Made by a program: the position numbers and the translations under genes. DNA of 64,000 nt from Fervidobacterium_A thailandense. Its GTDB lineage: Bacteria; Thermotogota; Thermotogae; Thermotogales; Fervidobacteriaceae. This document shows, piece after piece, positions 1 to 8,409 of the stretch (position 1 is its first letter; every line of letters starts with the position of its first letter). The notes beneath the pieces were generated by a model. It saw only the letters and a program-made list of their open reading frames with translations, did not search any database and had not been told where the DNA came from. The DNA is taken from assembly GCF_041505935.1 (NCBI RefSeq), contig NZ_CP140110.1, one strand, 5' to 3'.

Positions 1-58
1 TCTGATACATTATATTTGTGTAGCTTTTCTCAATGCTGTAACGTCGGGAGGTTATCCG

Positions 59-442
59 ATGTCGGAAGCAAGGTACAATTCCCTTGAAGAATTCAAAAAG
101 TTTCGCGAGGAAATGAACAAAGAGATTCTTGAACGTGGAACTTTGAACACAAAGCGCTTCTGGGCACTGGATGGTGCAGTCTACAAGGACGGCGCGCTCG
201 ATTCAAAGACCAAAGAACTCATGGGTCTTGTGGCATCGTTGGTGCTAAGATGCGACGATTGTATCACCTACCATATGATCCGGTGTGCCCAACTTGGAGT
301 AACAGACGAAGAATTTTTTGAGACATTCGATATAGCGCTGATCGTTGGTGGCTCGATTACAATCCCGCATGTGAGAAGGGCCGTTAGCACACTTTTGGAG
401 ATACGGAGGCTTCAAGCAAGTGGCAAAAGTGTTTCTATTTGA
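59..442 (+). CDS. Carboxymuconolactone decarboxylase (AhpD-like) family protein
   Basis: A small all-helical protein of the CMD/AhpD fold (127 aa). The motif RCDDCITYHMIRC near residue 64 has the CxxC pair followed by a histidine that is the redox/proton-relay site of AhpD-like members, so a thiol oxidoreductase role is more likely than lactone decarboxylation; that is inference from the family. The ATG follows a strong GGGAGGT ribosome site (positions 46-53). The last 23 nt overlap the start of polA, so the two are probably translated from one message. The physiological partner is unknown, and nothing in the sequence ties it to a peroxiredoxin. The promoter must lie at or before the window edge. 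Confidence 0.85.
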   Translation: MSEARYNSLEEFKKFREEMNKEILERGTLNTKRFWALDGAVYKDGALDSKTKELMGLVASLVLRCDDCITYHMIRCAQLGVTDEEFFETFDIALIVGGSITIPHVRRAVSTLLEIRRLQASGKSVSI

Positions 443-3116
443 CGGCACTGGATTGATTTACAGGGCGTTTTTCGCTATAGATCAGTCCTTGAGTACGACG
501 ACCGGTATTCCAACCGGTGCGTTGTATGGTTTGACCAGAATGCTTGTTAAATTCTTGAAAGAAAACGTGGTAGTTGGTGAAGACTACTGCGCGTTCGTCA
601 TTGACGTGAAGGGTGGTAGCACGTACAGAAAGCAGTTGTATGAGCAGTACAAAGCGCACAGACCTGAGACACCAGAACTTTTGCTCGAACAGATCAAACA
701 CGTTGGTGAAATCGTGGAAGCGTTTGGAATAAGGCTCCTAAAACAACCGGGTTACGAGGCCGATGATATCATCGCAACACTCGTAAAAAGGTTCAAGAAT
801 GAGTTGGAGAAAAGAAAAATCAACGAGATAAATGTCGTCACAAGCGACAAGGACCTCTTACAACTTGTAGACAGGAACGTCAGTGTCTGGCGTGTTGAGC
901 GTGGTGTGACGGACGTAAAGAAGTACACCCCGCTCGATGTAAAGGAAAAATACGGTGTAATGCCAGAACAGATAAAAGATTACCTCGCACTCGTAGGTGA
1001 CGCTTCCGATAACGTACCCGGCGTTCCCGGAATTGGTGAGAAGACCGCGCAAAGGATACTCCAGGAATTCGGGACCATCGAGAACGCACTTAAATTCAAA
1101 CAAAGACTGCCCGAAAAGGTGCGTTCTGCCCTGGAGGAACACTACGAAGAACTGGAACTGAGCAGAAAATTGGTCGAACTCGACTCCAACGTGGAACTGC
1201 AAATTGAGCTCGATGAGCTAATTTATAAGGGTTACGAAAAATCAAGATTACTGGAAGTCCTAAAAAAATTCGAATTCTCGAGCATCATAAGGGAGTTGCA
1301 ATTAACGACCGACTTAACGAAGGAGGCTAAATACTCTTGGGTCTCGGACGAGAGGGAACTGAAAAAGCTCCTTGAACGAATCGAACAAACCAAGAAAATA
1401 GCCCTCGATTTGGAAACAACATCGCTCGATCCTTACACCGGTTCGATAGTTGGCATCTCGATCGCCGTGGATGAGGGCGAAGCATATTACATCCCAGTTG
1501 GTCACAAAGGCTCAAAAAACATCGACCACGCAACGATTAAAGAGTTTTTAAACGCTCTGCTGTCGAAAAACATCAAGATCGGCGGACACAACCTGAAATT
1601 CGACCTGAAATTCATTCACAGGTTTGGATATCCTCTCTTCACACCAAGCTTTGACACCATGATCGAAGCGTACCTCCTAAACCCCAACGAAAAGCGCTTT
1701 AACTTGGACGAACTATCGGTTAAGATACTGGGGCACAAGATGATCTCCTACGAAGAGGTTGTGCAATCGTCCCTACCGCTTTTCGCGGGGGACTTTTCTT
1801 ACGTTTCCCTTGAAGCAGCGACCAAATACGCTTGCGAAGATGCCGATGTTAGTTTGCGACTCCACAACCGTTTCTATCCCCTGTTGTACTCAAACGAATT
1901 GGTTGAACTGTACGAGAAGATAGAACTCCCAATCGTTGAAGTCCTCGCACAAATGGAACTCAACGGCGTTTACTTCGATCTGGAGTACTTATCTAAGCTC
2001 TCAACTGAAATGGAGAAGAAGATGAACGTACTTTCGCAAAGAATCTTCCAGATAGCTGGAGAAAGTTTCAACTTGAATTCTCCAAAACAAATCGCGTACG
2101 TATTGTTCGATAAACTCAAACTCCCAACTGTTAAAGAAACTGATACGGGAGCCTTTTCAACGGACGTCGAGGTACTTGAAACTCTCGCGCAGGATTACGA
2201 AATCGCAAAACTCATCCTCGAGTACAGAAAGATACAGAAACTCAAGAGCACCTACGTAGACACGATTCCAACGATGATAAACCCTGTCACTAAGAGAGTT
2301 CACGCATCGTTCAACCAGACTGGAACCGCCACGGGCAGACTGAGTAGCTCCGAACCGAATTTACAGAACTTACCAAGTAGGACAGAAGAGGGAAGGGAAA
2401 TCAGAAGCGCGGTAAAACCTCAAAAACCGGATTGGTGGATCATCGGTGCAGATTACTCACAGATAGAACTGCGCGTACTTGCACACATGTCAGAAGACGA
2501 ACAACTCATTAAAGCCTTTTCCGAAGGCAAAGATATTCACCTTGAAACGGCAAAACGCATCTTCAATGTGAGTGATGAATTTATCACCGAAAGCATGCGT
2601 AGGATCGGGAAAATGGTGAACTTTGCGATTATTTACGGTGTTTCCCCTTACGGACTTGCAAAAAGAATCGGAATGGATGTCAAAGAAACAAGAAAGATGA
2701 TCGAAAATTACTTTGAGCACTACAAAGGTGTTCAAAGGTATGTCTCCGAAATAAAAGAATTTGCAAGGAAAAACGGCCACGTTAGAACGTTGTTCGGAAG
2801 AAAGCGGGATATTCCTCATATTCTCTCAAAAGACCAAAACATAAGAAGTGAAGGTGAACGAATTGCTGTGAACACCCCGATCCAAGGCACGGCCGCGGAC
2901 ATCATGAAGATTGCTATGATACGTATACACGAACGGTTCAAAGCCGAAGGATTAAAGAGCATGATGATACTCCAGGTTCACGACGAACTCGTCTTCGAAG
3001 TGCCGGACGACGAGGTGGAGAAAGTTAAGAACATCGTTAAGGAAGAGATGGAAAATGCTGTGAAACTTCGTGTTCCGCTCGTAGTCGACCTGTACGTTGA
3101 AAAATCCATGGCATGA
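420..3116 (+). CDS. polA: DNA polymerase I
   Basis: Family A DNA polymerase of 898 aa, the normal length for Thermotogales PolA, acting in Okazaki-fragment maturation and repair synthesis. Three parts are visible. The N-terminal 5'-3' flap nuclease (about 1-290) has acidic motifs such as YEADDIIATL and the helix-hairpin-helix GVPGIGEKTA. The 3'-5' exonuclease (about 310-490) keeps its acidic residues in ALDLETTSLD, GHNLKFD and CEDADVS, so proofreading looks intact. The polymerase domain has motif A (GADYSQIELRVLAH), the O-helix region RRIGKMVNFAIIYG and motif C (QVHDELVFEV). The GTG start is preceded by GGAGG 9-10 nt upstream and lies inside the preceding gene. A strong hairpin follows the stop. 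Confidence 0.98.
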   Translation: MAKVFLFDGTGLIYRAFFAIDQSLSTTTGIPTGALYGLTRMLVKFLKENVVVGEDYCAFVIDVKGGSTYRKQLYEQYKAHRPETPELLLEQIKHVGEIVEAFGIRLLKQPGYEADDIIATLVKRFKNELEKRKINEINVVTSDKDLLQLVDRNVSVWRVERGVTDVKKYTPLDVKEKYGVMPEQIKDYLALVGDASDNVPGVPGIGEKTAQRILQEFGTIENALKFKQRLPEKVRSALEEHYEELELSRKLVELDSNVELQIELDELIYKGYEKSRLLEVLKKFEFSSIIRELQLTTDLTKEAKYSWVSDERELKKLLERIEQTKKIALDLETTSLDPYTGSIVGISIAVDEGEAYYIPVGHKGSKNIDHATIKEFLNALLSKNIKIGGHNLKFDLKFIHRFGYPLFTPSFDTMIEAYLLNPNEKRFNLDELSVKILGHKMISYEEVVQSSLPLFAGDFSYVSLEAATKYACEDADVSLRLHNRFYPLLYSNELVELYEKIELPIVEVLAQMELNGVYFDLEYLSKLSTEMEKKMNVLSQRIFQIAGESFNLNSPKQIAYVLFDKLKLPTVKETDTGAFSTDVEVLETLAQDYEIAKLILEYRKIQKLKSTYVDTIPTMINPVTKRVHASFNQTGTATGRLSSSEPNLQNLPSRTEEGREIRSAVKPQKPDWWIIGADYSQIELRVLAHMSEDEQLIKAFSEGKDIHLETAKRIFNVSDEFITESMRRIGKMVNFAIIYGVSPYGLAKRIGMDVKETRKMIENYFEHYKGVQRYVSEIKEFARKNGHVRTLFGRKRDIPHILSKDQNIRSEGERIAVNTPIQGTAADIMKIAMIRIHERFKAEGLKSMMILQVHDELVFEVPDDEVEKVKNIVKEEMENAVKLRVPLVVDLYVEKSMA

Positions 3117-3120
3117 ACTC

Positions 3121-3161
3121 AAAACAAAAACCGACCGCTTGAAGCGGTCGGTTTTTGTTTT
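3121..3161. terminator. Bidirectional intrinsic terminator between polA and the chemoreceptor gene
   Basis: A perfect 9-bp stem (CCGACCGCT/AGCGGTCGG, 3131-3139 and 3143-3151) with a TGA loop is flanked by A-rich sequence on the left and a T-run on the right. It can end transcription from both convergent genes. Confidence 0.93.
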
Positions 3162-3175
3162 TCTTTCATTTTGCG

Positions 3176-5161
3176 CTACACCTTAAACCTTCTTACAGTT
3201 TCAACCAGCTTCTCTGCCAAGTCGTCCAAATTCTCCGCCGTCCTCGCCACCGTACTGATTGCATCCGCCTGCTGTTTTATCGCAGCCGTCACTTCCGACA
3301 TCTGCTCCACCACACTCACCATCGACTTGCTCGCACTATCCATTGCACTGCTCATCTCTTCCGCCGCCGCACTCTGCTCTTGCGCACTCGCCGCTAGGTT
3401 CTCTACCATCTGCGACATCCTTACTATACTGTCCAGTATCTCCTGGAATTGACCCCTTACCAGGTTCGCCTGTTCCGTTGCTTTGTTCACTATCTCCACC
3501 GTCTCTCTCGTTGCCTCGCTCGCTTTCAAGCTTTCATCCAGTATACCCCTCAATATATTCGCTATGTTCTGCGTCGCTTGCTTACTCTCCTCAGCAAGCT
3601 TCCTAATCTCATCCGCAACAACCGCAAATCCCCTTCCAGCTTCTCCTGCCCTGGCTGCCTCTATCGCCGCGTTCAACGCAAGCAAGTTCGTCTGTTCCGC
3701 TATCGAGTTGATCGTGTCCACTATCTCCCCTATGTTCTTCGCACTTTCTGACAACCTCTCCACCGTCTGGTACGTAACGTTTGCCTTCTCTTTTGTCTGA
3801 TTGATCACATCCGTGATGGTGAGTATCGCTTTTTGACCGTTGCTCGCGAGAGTGGAAACCTTGTTGGCTTCCTCGCTAAGTTTCTGGGATGCGTTCGCAA
3901 CGTTCTGGGCACTTGCCGCCACCTCTTCAATACCACTCGTAAGCTCTTCGATTGCCGCGGAAGCGTTGTTGATGTTCGAGTTAACATTCTCAACCTGGGC
4001 GGTGAGTTCCTCGACAGTTGCACTCACTTCTTCTGAAACAGCCGCAACTTGGGCAGCTTCTTGCTTCACAACGCTCGAATCACTGCTGATTCTGTTTGCT
4101 ATTTCCCTGAGTGACTGGATCATCGTATTCAAAACACCAGCCAATTTACCAAGCTCGTCTTTGCTGTCAAGACTCACCTGCGCCGTCAAGTCTCCACTGG
4201 CCACTTTCTCGGCAGTTGAAACAAGTTCTTTCAAAGGCTTTGTTACGTAAATCCTTATGATGAATACCGCGATCAAGAAAGCAACGATCGCAGCTATGGT
4301 AATTATCGACGTTAGTACAATGGTGATGTAATTAACTCTTCCCATCAGATCCTTTTCGAGCACGAGAGTGGCAAATATCCAACCATTCGGTAACCGTTTG
4401 TAACCCGTTATCCTCCTAACGTTGTTGAACGTGTACCCAAACACCCCACTTTCAGGCCCGGTGATCCACTTTTGGAAGAACTCCGTGTCTCTGACGTTTT
4501 TACCCACCAACTTTTCGTCAGTGTGAAGAAGAATCGTTCCGTCTTCCGCGACCACCGCATTCGAATAACCAAGGTCTTTACCTTTCGAAAGAAGAAGCTT
4601 TGTCAAAACGGAGATATCGAAGTCGAGAGCCACTACGCCCACGATTCCCTCCTCAGTTTGAATGGTTTTAGCAACGGTCACCACCAACTTCCCGGTTGCA
4701 GCATCCGGGTACGGTTTCGTGATAATGATTTTTCCAGCGTTGGCTACCGCATCTTTGTACCACGGGCGCGTTGTTGGATCGTAACCTTCGGGCAACTCAG
4801 TTTCTGGGATTAAGTACATTCGCTTATCCTTGAACCCTGCGTATACGTACATGACGTTCGGATAACTCTTTAGAACGCTGTGGAACAACTTCTTCATCCA
4901 CTCTTCTTCACCGTACTCGTTCTTGTAGACACCTTTGACGTTTGCATCATTCGATAAAAAGTCAACTAACTGAGTATAGCCCGAAAGAAAGTTTTGTAAA
5001 CTATCCGCACTCCCATCCGCCATCGACTTGAGGTTTGTCATCGTATCACTTATGATACTCGAGCGAAGCATGAGCACCGAAATAACCCCGACCACCACGA
5101 GAGCACCTGTGAGCATGAACGCTATGAACGAGATCTTCCAAAGGAAACTCCAGTTCTTCAT
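3176..5161 (-). CDS. Methyl-accepting chemotaxis protein with dCache-type sensor
   Basis: A 661-aa transmembrane chemoreceptor. There is an N-terminal membrane helix (about 9-32) and an extracytoplasmic sensor (about 35-275) with the dCache ligand-pocket signature TTRPWYKDAV and the later KLVVTVAKTI and VALDFDIS strands. A second membrane helix (about 282-305) precedes a HAMP domain and a long methylation/signalling coiled coil. The hairpin tip EQTNLLALNAAIEAARAGE, which contacts CheA and CheW, is intact. The ligand is not deducible, though RPWY-type pockets often bind amino acids or amines. The ATG has AAAGGAGGT upstream and lies 20 nt after a secreted lipase-like gene, suggesting cotranscription with the two upstream exported hydrolases. 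No C-terminal CheR-tether pentapeptide is seen. Confidence 0.95.
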   Translation of the reverse strand: MKNWSFLWKISFIAFMLTGALVVVGVISVLMLRSSIISDTMTNLKSMADGSADSLQNFLSGYTQLVDFLSNDANVKGVYKNEYGEEEWMKKLFHSVLKSYPNVMYVYAGFKDKRMYLIPETELPEGYDPTTRPWYKDAVANAGKIIITKPYPDAATGKLVVTVAKTIQTEEGIVGVVALDFDISVLTKLLLSKGKDLGYSNAVVAEDGTILLHTDEKLVGKNVRDTEFFQKWITGPESGVFGYTFNNVRRITGYKRLPNGWIFATLVLEKDLMGRVNYITIVLTSIITIAAIVAFLIAVFIIRIYVTKPLKELVSTAEKVASGDLTAQVSLDSKDELGKLAGVLNTMIQSLREIANRISSDSSVVKQEAAQVAAVSEEVSATVEELTAQVENVNSNINNASAAIEELTSGIEEVAASAQNVANASQKLSEEANKVSTLASNGQKAILTITDVINQTKEKANVTYQTVERLSESAKNIGEIVDTINSIAEQTNLLALNAAIEAARAGEAGRGFAVVADEIRKLAEESKQATQNIANILRGILDESLKASEATRETVEIVNKATEQANLVRGQFQEILDSIVRMSQMVENLAASAQEQSAAAEEMSSAMDSASKSMVSVVEQMSEVTAAIKQQADAISTVARTAENLDDLAEKLVETVRRFKV

Positions 5162-5181
5162 ACAGCTACCTCCTTTTAATC

Positions 5182-6180
5182 TTAGTTTTGTTGGATGGTT
5201 TGACCTATTCTGCTAATCTCCGTGATTAGGAATCCCTTTAAAACGGCCGTCATCGTTTGAACAATGTCGAGTGTGATTTTAAGAAGTTTGTCCAGTTTCC
5301 CCTCACCCTCAAGTTTCTTAAAGTCGTCCATCGAGGGAACTCTCGTTTCTAAAATACCTGAGAACGCGCGTCTAACTTCTCGGTGAACTTCCGGGAACTT
5401 GTAATAACCGTACATCATAACCTCGTAGATGAGTTTCTCCGGATCACCACTTACAAACCTCGGTTGTGTTTGACGAATGATTTCTCTCACATCCTCCGCA
5501 TGTTTGGAGTAGTACACCAAAAACAGTAAGTAATTATCATACGTGTAATGCGCGTTGTTCAGCATTCTCATGACTTTCTTGTCGAACAAACCGCTAAGCA
5601 CTTCCCAGAACGTCCCGGGGGAATTGTGGTAAGGTTGGAACAAGTCCTCAAGGTAGTGGATGGCATAAGACAGGAACCTGTAGCCCCAGTACTCATCACC
5701 TTTTTTAAAGGCCTCGCGGGACATGTTTACAAAATGGACAAACGACCGATCACCCTCAAACGCTTCGATCGGCCCGAGTTTATAGCGCATGTGCCGGACA
5801 CCCTGACTGTTACCGATCAGTGCTTGGAGTGGTGACAGGTTCAGCTCCTCGTCCATACCAAAGTCCGGGAACTGAGCGTAAATGGTCAGTATCTGCCAGA
5901 CTGGAAGCTTACCGTCAACCGGTTCGGGATCAGGTGGAAAAACACCATCACCAAGATCGTCGAAGAACTTCCTTTTTCCCGCAAAATCATCTTTGTAGTA
6001 ATGCTTTTCGTTGTAGATCCTGGTTTCTTTATAGGTGTATGGAGTGATCTGAACGAGTTTGTCAACATCGATAGGCAAGGATCTCACAACCAAGTAAGTA
6101 TACGCCTCATGACCACTCCAAGCTAATGAAAAAGTGGCCAACGAAAGTACGAAAATCGTGAAGTGCTTCAAATTTTTCAC
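5182..6180 (-). CDS. Secreted zinc-dependent phospholipase C-like protein
   Basis: Starting at the GTG at 6180, the product is 332 aa with a clear signal peptide (LSLATFSLA) and predicted cleavage directly before Trp21. In zinc phospholipase C and P1 nuclease the mature N-terminal Trp is itself a zinc ligand, so this placement is strong evidence. Further ligands are visible: His24, His130 and the motif HYLEDLFQPYHN (His175, Asp179, His185). It probably hydrolyses phospholipids or other phosphodiesters outside the membrane; the substrate is inference. A TTG at 6201 would swallow the ribosome site AAAGGAG, so GTG is preferred. It starts 8 nt after the esterase ORF ends and is followed by a chemoreceptor gene. 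Confidence 0.72.
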   Translation of the reverse strand: MKNLKHFTIFVLSLATFSLAWSGHEAYTYLVVRSLPIDVDKLVQITPYTYKETRIYNEKHYYKDDFAGKRKFFDDLGDGVFPPDPEPVDGKLPVWQILTIYAQFPDFGMDEELNLSPLQALIGNSQGVRHMRYKLGPIEAFEGDRSFVHFVNMSREAFKKGDEYWGYRFLSYAIHYLEDLFQPYHNSPGTFWEVLSGLFDKKVMRMLNNAHYTYDNYLLFLVYYSKHAEDVREIIRQTQPRFVSGDPEKLIYEVMMYGYYKFPEVHREVRRAFSGILETRVPSMDDFKKLEGEGKLDKLLKITLDIVQTMTAVLKGFLITEISRIGQTIQQN

Positions 6181-6187
6181 AGCTCTC

Positions 6188-7354
6188 TCACTCCTTTCCA
6201 AAGAAGAACATCAATAGTTCGGGAAACCTCCTTGCCCACGCACTTTCGGAGTGTGGTGCATTCCTGTCTTCCAAGTACAACAAATCCACGTTTTTCTTCA
6301 TCTGAAGTAGCTTGTTCATGTTCCTTGCATCGAAGAGGTACACCTCGGGATTGGAACCCTCCGCAGTTCCAACATCCATATAAATTTTTGTCGGATACTG
6401 GAATTCGTTTTCTTTTACGTAATCGAATATCTTCTTATTCGCAAACCAAAACGCGGGGCTCATGACACCGAGCATTGAAAAAACATCGTTGTGTTTCAAC
6501 CCGATGTACAAGGAGATTAATCCTCCCATGGACGACCCACAAATAGCTGTGTTTTCACGATCCGGTAGCGTTCTGAAATTTGCATCGATGTACGGCTTGA
6601 GCGTTTCGACGATGAACTTTGCGTACAAATCTCCTTTGCCTCCACCGTAGTTTTCATCAACCCACGGGGAGTATTCGTTTCTCCTCTCGACACCAGTGTT
6701 GTAAATACCGACGATGATGATCGGCCTTATAGCTCCTTCCTTTATCAATCGCTCAGCAGATTCATCCGCTTCCCATTCGATGCCACTGAACGAAGTTGAT
6801 TTGTCGAAAATGTTCTGACCATCGTGCATGTACAAAACAGGGTAGCGTTCCGTTGAGCTTTCATAATCCGGAGGTAAATAGATGATGATGTTTCTGTAAT
6901 TTCCAAGCTCGGGAGAATAGAAATTTTCAATCAGCTTGATGTTCCCGGTGTACGTCTTTCTCATCCCAGCCTTCCCCTTTTCCACAAAATCCCTCCAATG
7001 CATCACAACAAGTTTGACCTCCATGTCATCTTGAATCTCCAAAACTCGGTTGGCTATCTCCTCACCGCGAGAGCCCTTTTCTACCGTTTCCCAAGAACCT
7101 CTCGTGAACTTGAATTCTATCCTTCCCGAGAGTTCGAAGGTGCCAACGTAGTACCAACCTTCCCTGTACAGTCTAAACCGCGGATCACCAGGATTCCAAC
7201 CGTTGAAATTTCCAGCTATGAATATCTCAGCATCATCAGGTGTGTACGTGGGAACTTCAACGATGAATGTTACTTTATACCCAAAAATTTTAGTGGCAGA
7301 CACTACGGTTAGTATCATCGCAAAGAAGATTAACAGCTTTCCAAAACGTATCAC
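6188..7354 (-). CDS. Exported alpha/beta-hydrolase esterase with N-terminal glycogen-binding-like domain
   Basis: The GTG at 7354 has GGGAGGG 6 nt upstream; an in-frame ATG at 7399 is possible but lacks a site. The 388-aa product has an N-terminal hydrophobic signal (about 4-20). Next is an Ig-like domain of the CBM48/AMPK type (FIAGNFNGWNPGDPRF, about 40-115). The C-terminal half is an esterase-D/enterochelin-esterase-like hydrolase with PVLYMHDGQ, the nucleophile elbow GSSMGG (Ser275) and a late His in APHSESAW. Family members cleave esters of sugars, siderophores or acylated polysaccharides; the substrate here is unknown. It is the first gene of an apparent operon with a phospholipase-like protein and a chemoreceptor. 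Confidence 0.85.
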   Translation of the reverse strand: MIRFGKLLIFFAMILTVVSATKIFGYKVTFIVEVPTYTPDDAEIFIAGNFNGWNPGDPRFRLYREGWYYVGTFELSGRIEFKFTRGSWETVEKGSRGEEIANRVLEIQDDMEVKLVVMHWRDFVEKGKAGMRKTYTGNIKLIENFYSPELGNYRNIIIYLPPDYESSTERYPVLYMHDGQNIFDKSTSFSGIEWEADESAERLIKEGAIRPIIIVGIYNTGVERRNEYSPWVDENYGGGKGDLYAKFIVETLKPYIDANFRTLPDRENTAICGSSMGGLISLYIGLKHNDVFSMLGVMSPAFWFANKKIFDYVKENEFQYPTKIYMDVGTAEGSNPEVYLFDARNMNKLLQMKKNVDLLYLEDRNAPHSESAWARRFPELLMFFFGKE

Positions 7355-7404
7355 CCCGATCCCTCCCTGGCAACGTTGGTAACGGTAGATTACTAACACT
7401 AATC

Positions 7405-7413
7405 ATTATAGCA
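7405..7413 (-). promoter_or_regulatory. Extended -10 promoter for the esterase operon
   Basis: On the minus strand TGC-TATAAT (7405-7413) is an extended -10 element about 50 nt upstream of the GTG at 7354. No good -35 box is present, as is usual for this class. Confidence 0.5.
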
Positions 7414-7511
7414 CATCAGGTCGATAAATATGAAAGAGAAAAAAGTTTTTCTGAGAAACTGCTAAAAACACGTGAAACAATTTACACTACGTCAAACGGT
7501 AGGTGAGAAGC

Positions 7512-8399
7512 ATGCGCGTTGATAAGTACGGAATTTCATTGGAAGCTGAGAACCTTTCTTTGAAGTATTCGAAAGTGAGGCAAAGTATACTATGCTACAA
7601 AACACCTGATACCCTTCATATAACCATTAGGGAACACCGACCATCGCTCGACGATAAGGAACTGATGAAACTTAAAATTCTCAAGAGCATGCTCGAAAAG
7701 CTCACGGGAAACAAGCTAAAGCTCTACCTTCCAAAACCCACTTACAGTGTCGAGGTAAGCCTGGAGCGAGGCCAGGAAGTTGTCGAAATGGACAGCGAAG
7801 AAGAGAACTTGGAAGTTCAGTATTCTGGTTTCACAGCGAGAGGATTTGTTAAAACAAAGGATGGTAGAACTGTAGAGTTCTCGGCCAGAATCGAAAACTT
7901 CTCTTTGACTTACTCGTACCGCAGAATCCACGAAAAGGTTGTTGATCCGATAGTTCTCGAACTTGGAGGCACCGAAAGTAACAAAAAAGCCGTGGAGATC
8001 GATTTGAACTTCGACGGTCAAAAAGAACGTTTCTTCATCGGAGGAGGTTTAGGTTTTCTGGTCTACGATCGCAACGGTAACGGAAAAGTGGACAGCGCCG
8101 ACGAACTTTTCGGACCGAGAACGGGGGACGGTTTTGCCGAACTTGCAAGACTGGACACGGATGGAGATAACTGGATTGACGAGGACGATATCGAATTTCT
8201 CAAATTGAAAATCTGGACCGTCGACGAAAACGGTCGTGAGAAACTCGTTGGATTACTCGACCTGAATGTGGGAGCCATCTTTCTGGGGAATGTAAGTACA
8301 CCTTTTGACTATTACGATCACATCGTTAGGAAATCAAGCATTTATCTGAGTGAGTCGGGAGCGCTAGGAGTGGTGAAGCAAATCGATTTGAGAGTTTGA
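7512..8399 (+). CDS. EF-hand-like calcium-binding protein of unknown function
   Basis: The ATG at 7512 has AGGTGA 5 nt upstream; the GTG at 7503 overlaps that site. The 295-aa protein has no signal peptide or membrane segment. Its C-terminal half has two acidic calcium-loop motifs, DRNGNGKVDSADELFG and DTDGDNWIDEDD, joined by RTGDGFAELARL. This arrangement is frequent in large RTX-like and hemolysin-like proteins but here forms most of a small, apparently cytosolic protein. The N-terminal half (about 1-160) is beta-rich and not recognised. It is transcribed alone between two divergent or convergent minus-strand units. Calcium binding is inference from the loops; no function can be given. Confidence 0.75.
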   Translation: MRVDKYGISLEAENLSLKYSKVRQSILCYKTPDTLHITIREHRPSLDDKELMKLKILKSMLEKLTGNKLKLYLPKPTYSVEVSLERGQEVVEMDSEEENLEVQYSGFTARGFVKTKDGRTVEFSARIENFSLTYSYRRIHEKVVDPIVLELGGTESNKKAVEIDLNFDGQKERFFIGGGLGFLVYDRNGNGKVDSADELFGPRTGDGFAELARLDTDGDNWIDEDDIEFLKLKIWTVDENGREKLVGLLDLNVGAIFLGNVSTPFDYYDHIVRKSSIYLSESGALGVVKQIDLRV

Positions 8400-8409
8400 T
8401 ACTACACGA

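Noticed and set aside
3840..4250. Plus-strand frames opposite the chemoreceptor signalling domain
   Set aside because: Repetitive low-complexity translation of the antisense of a coiled coil; no ribosome site.
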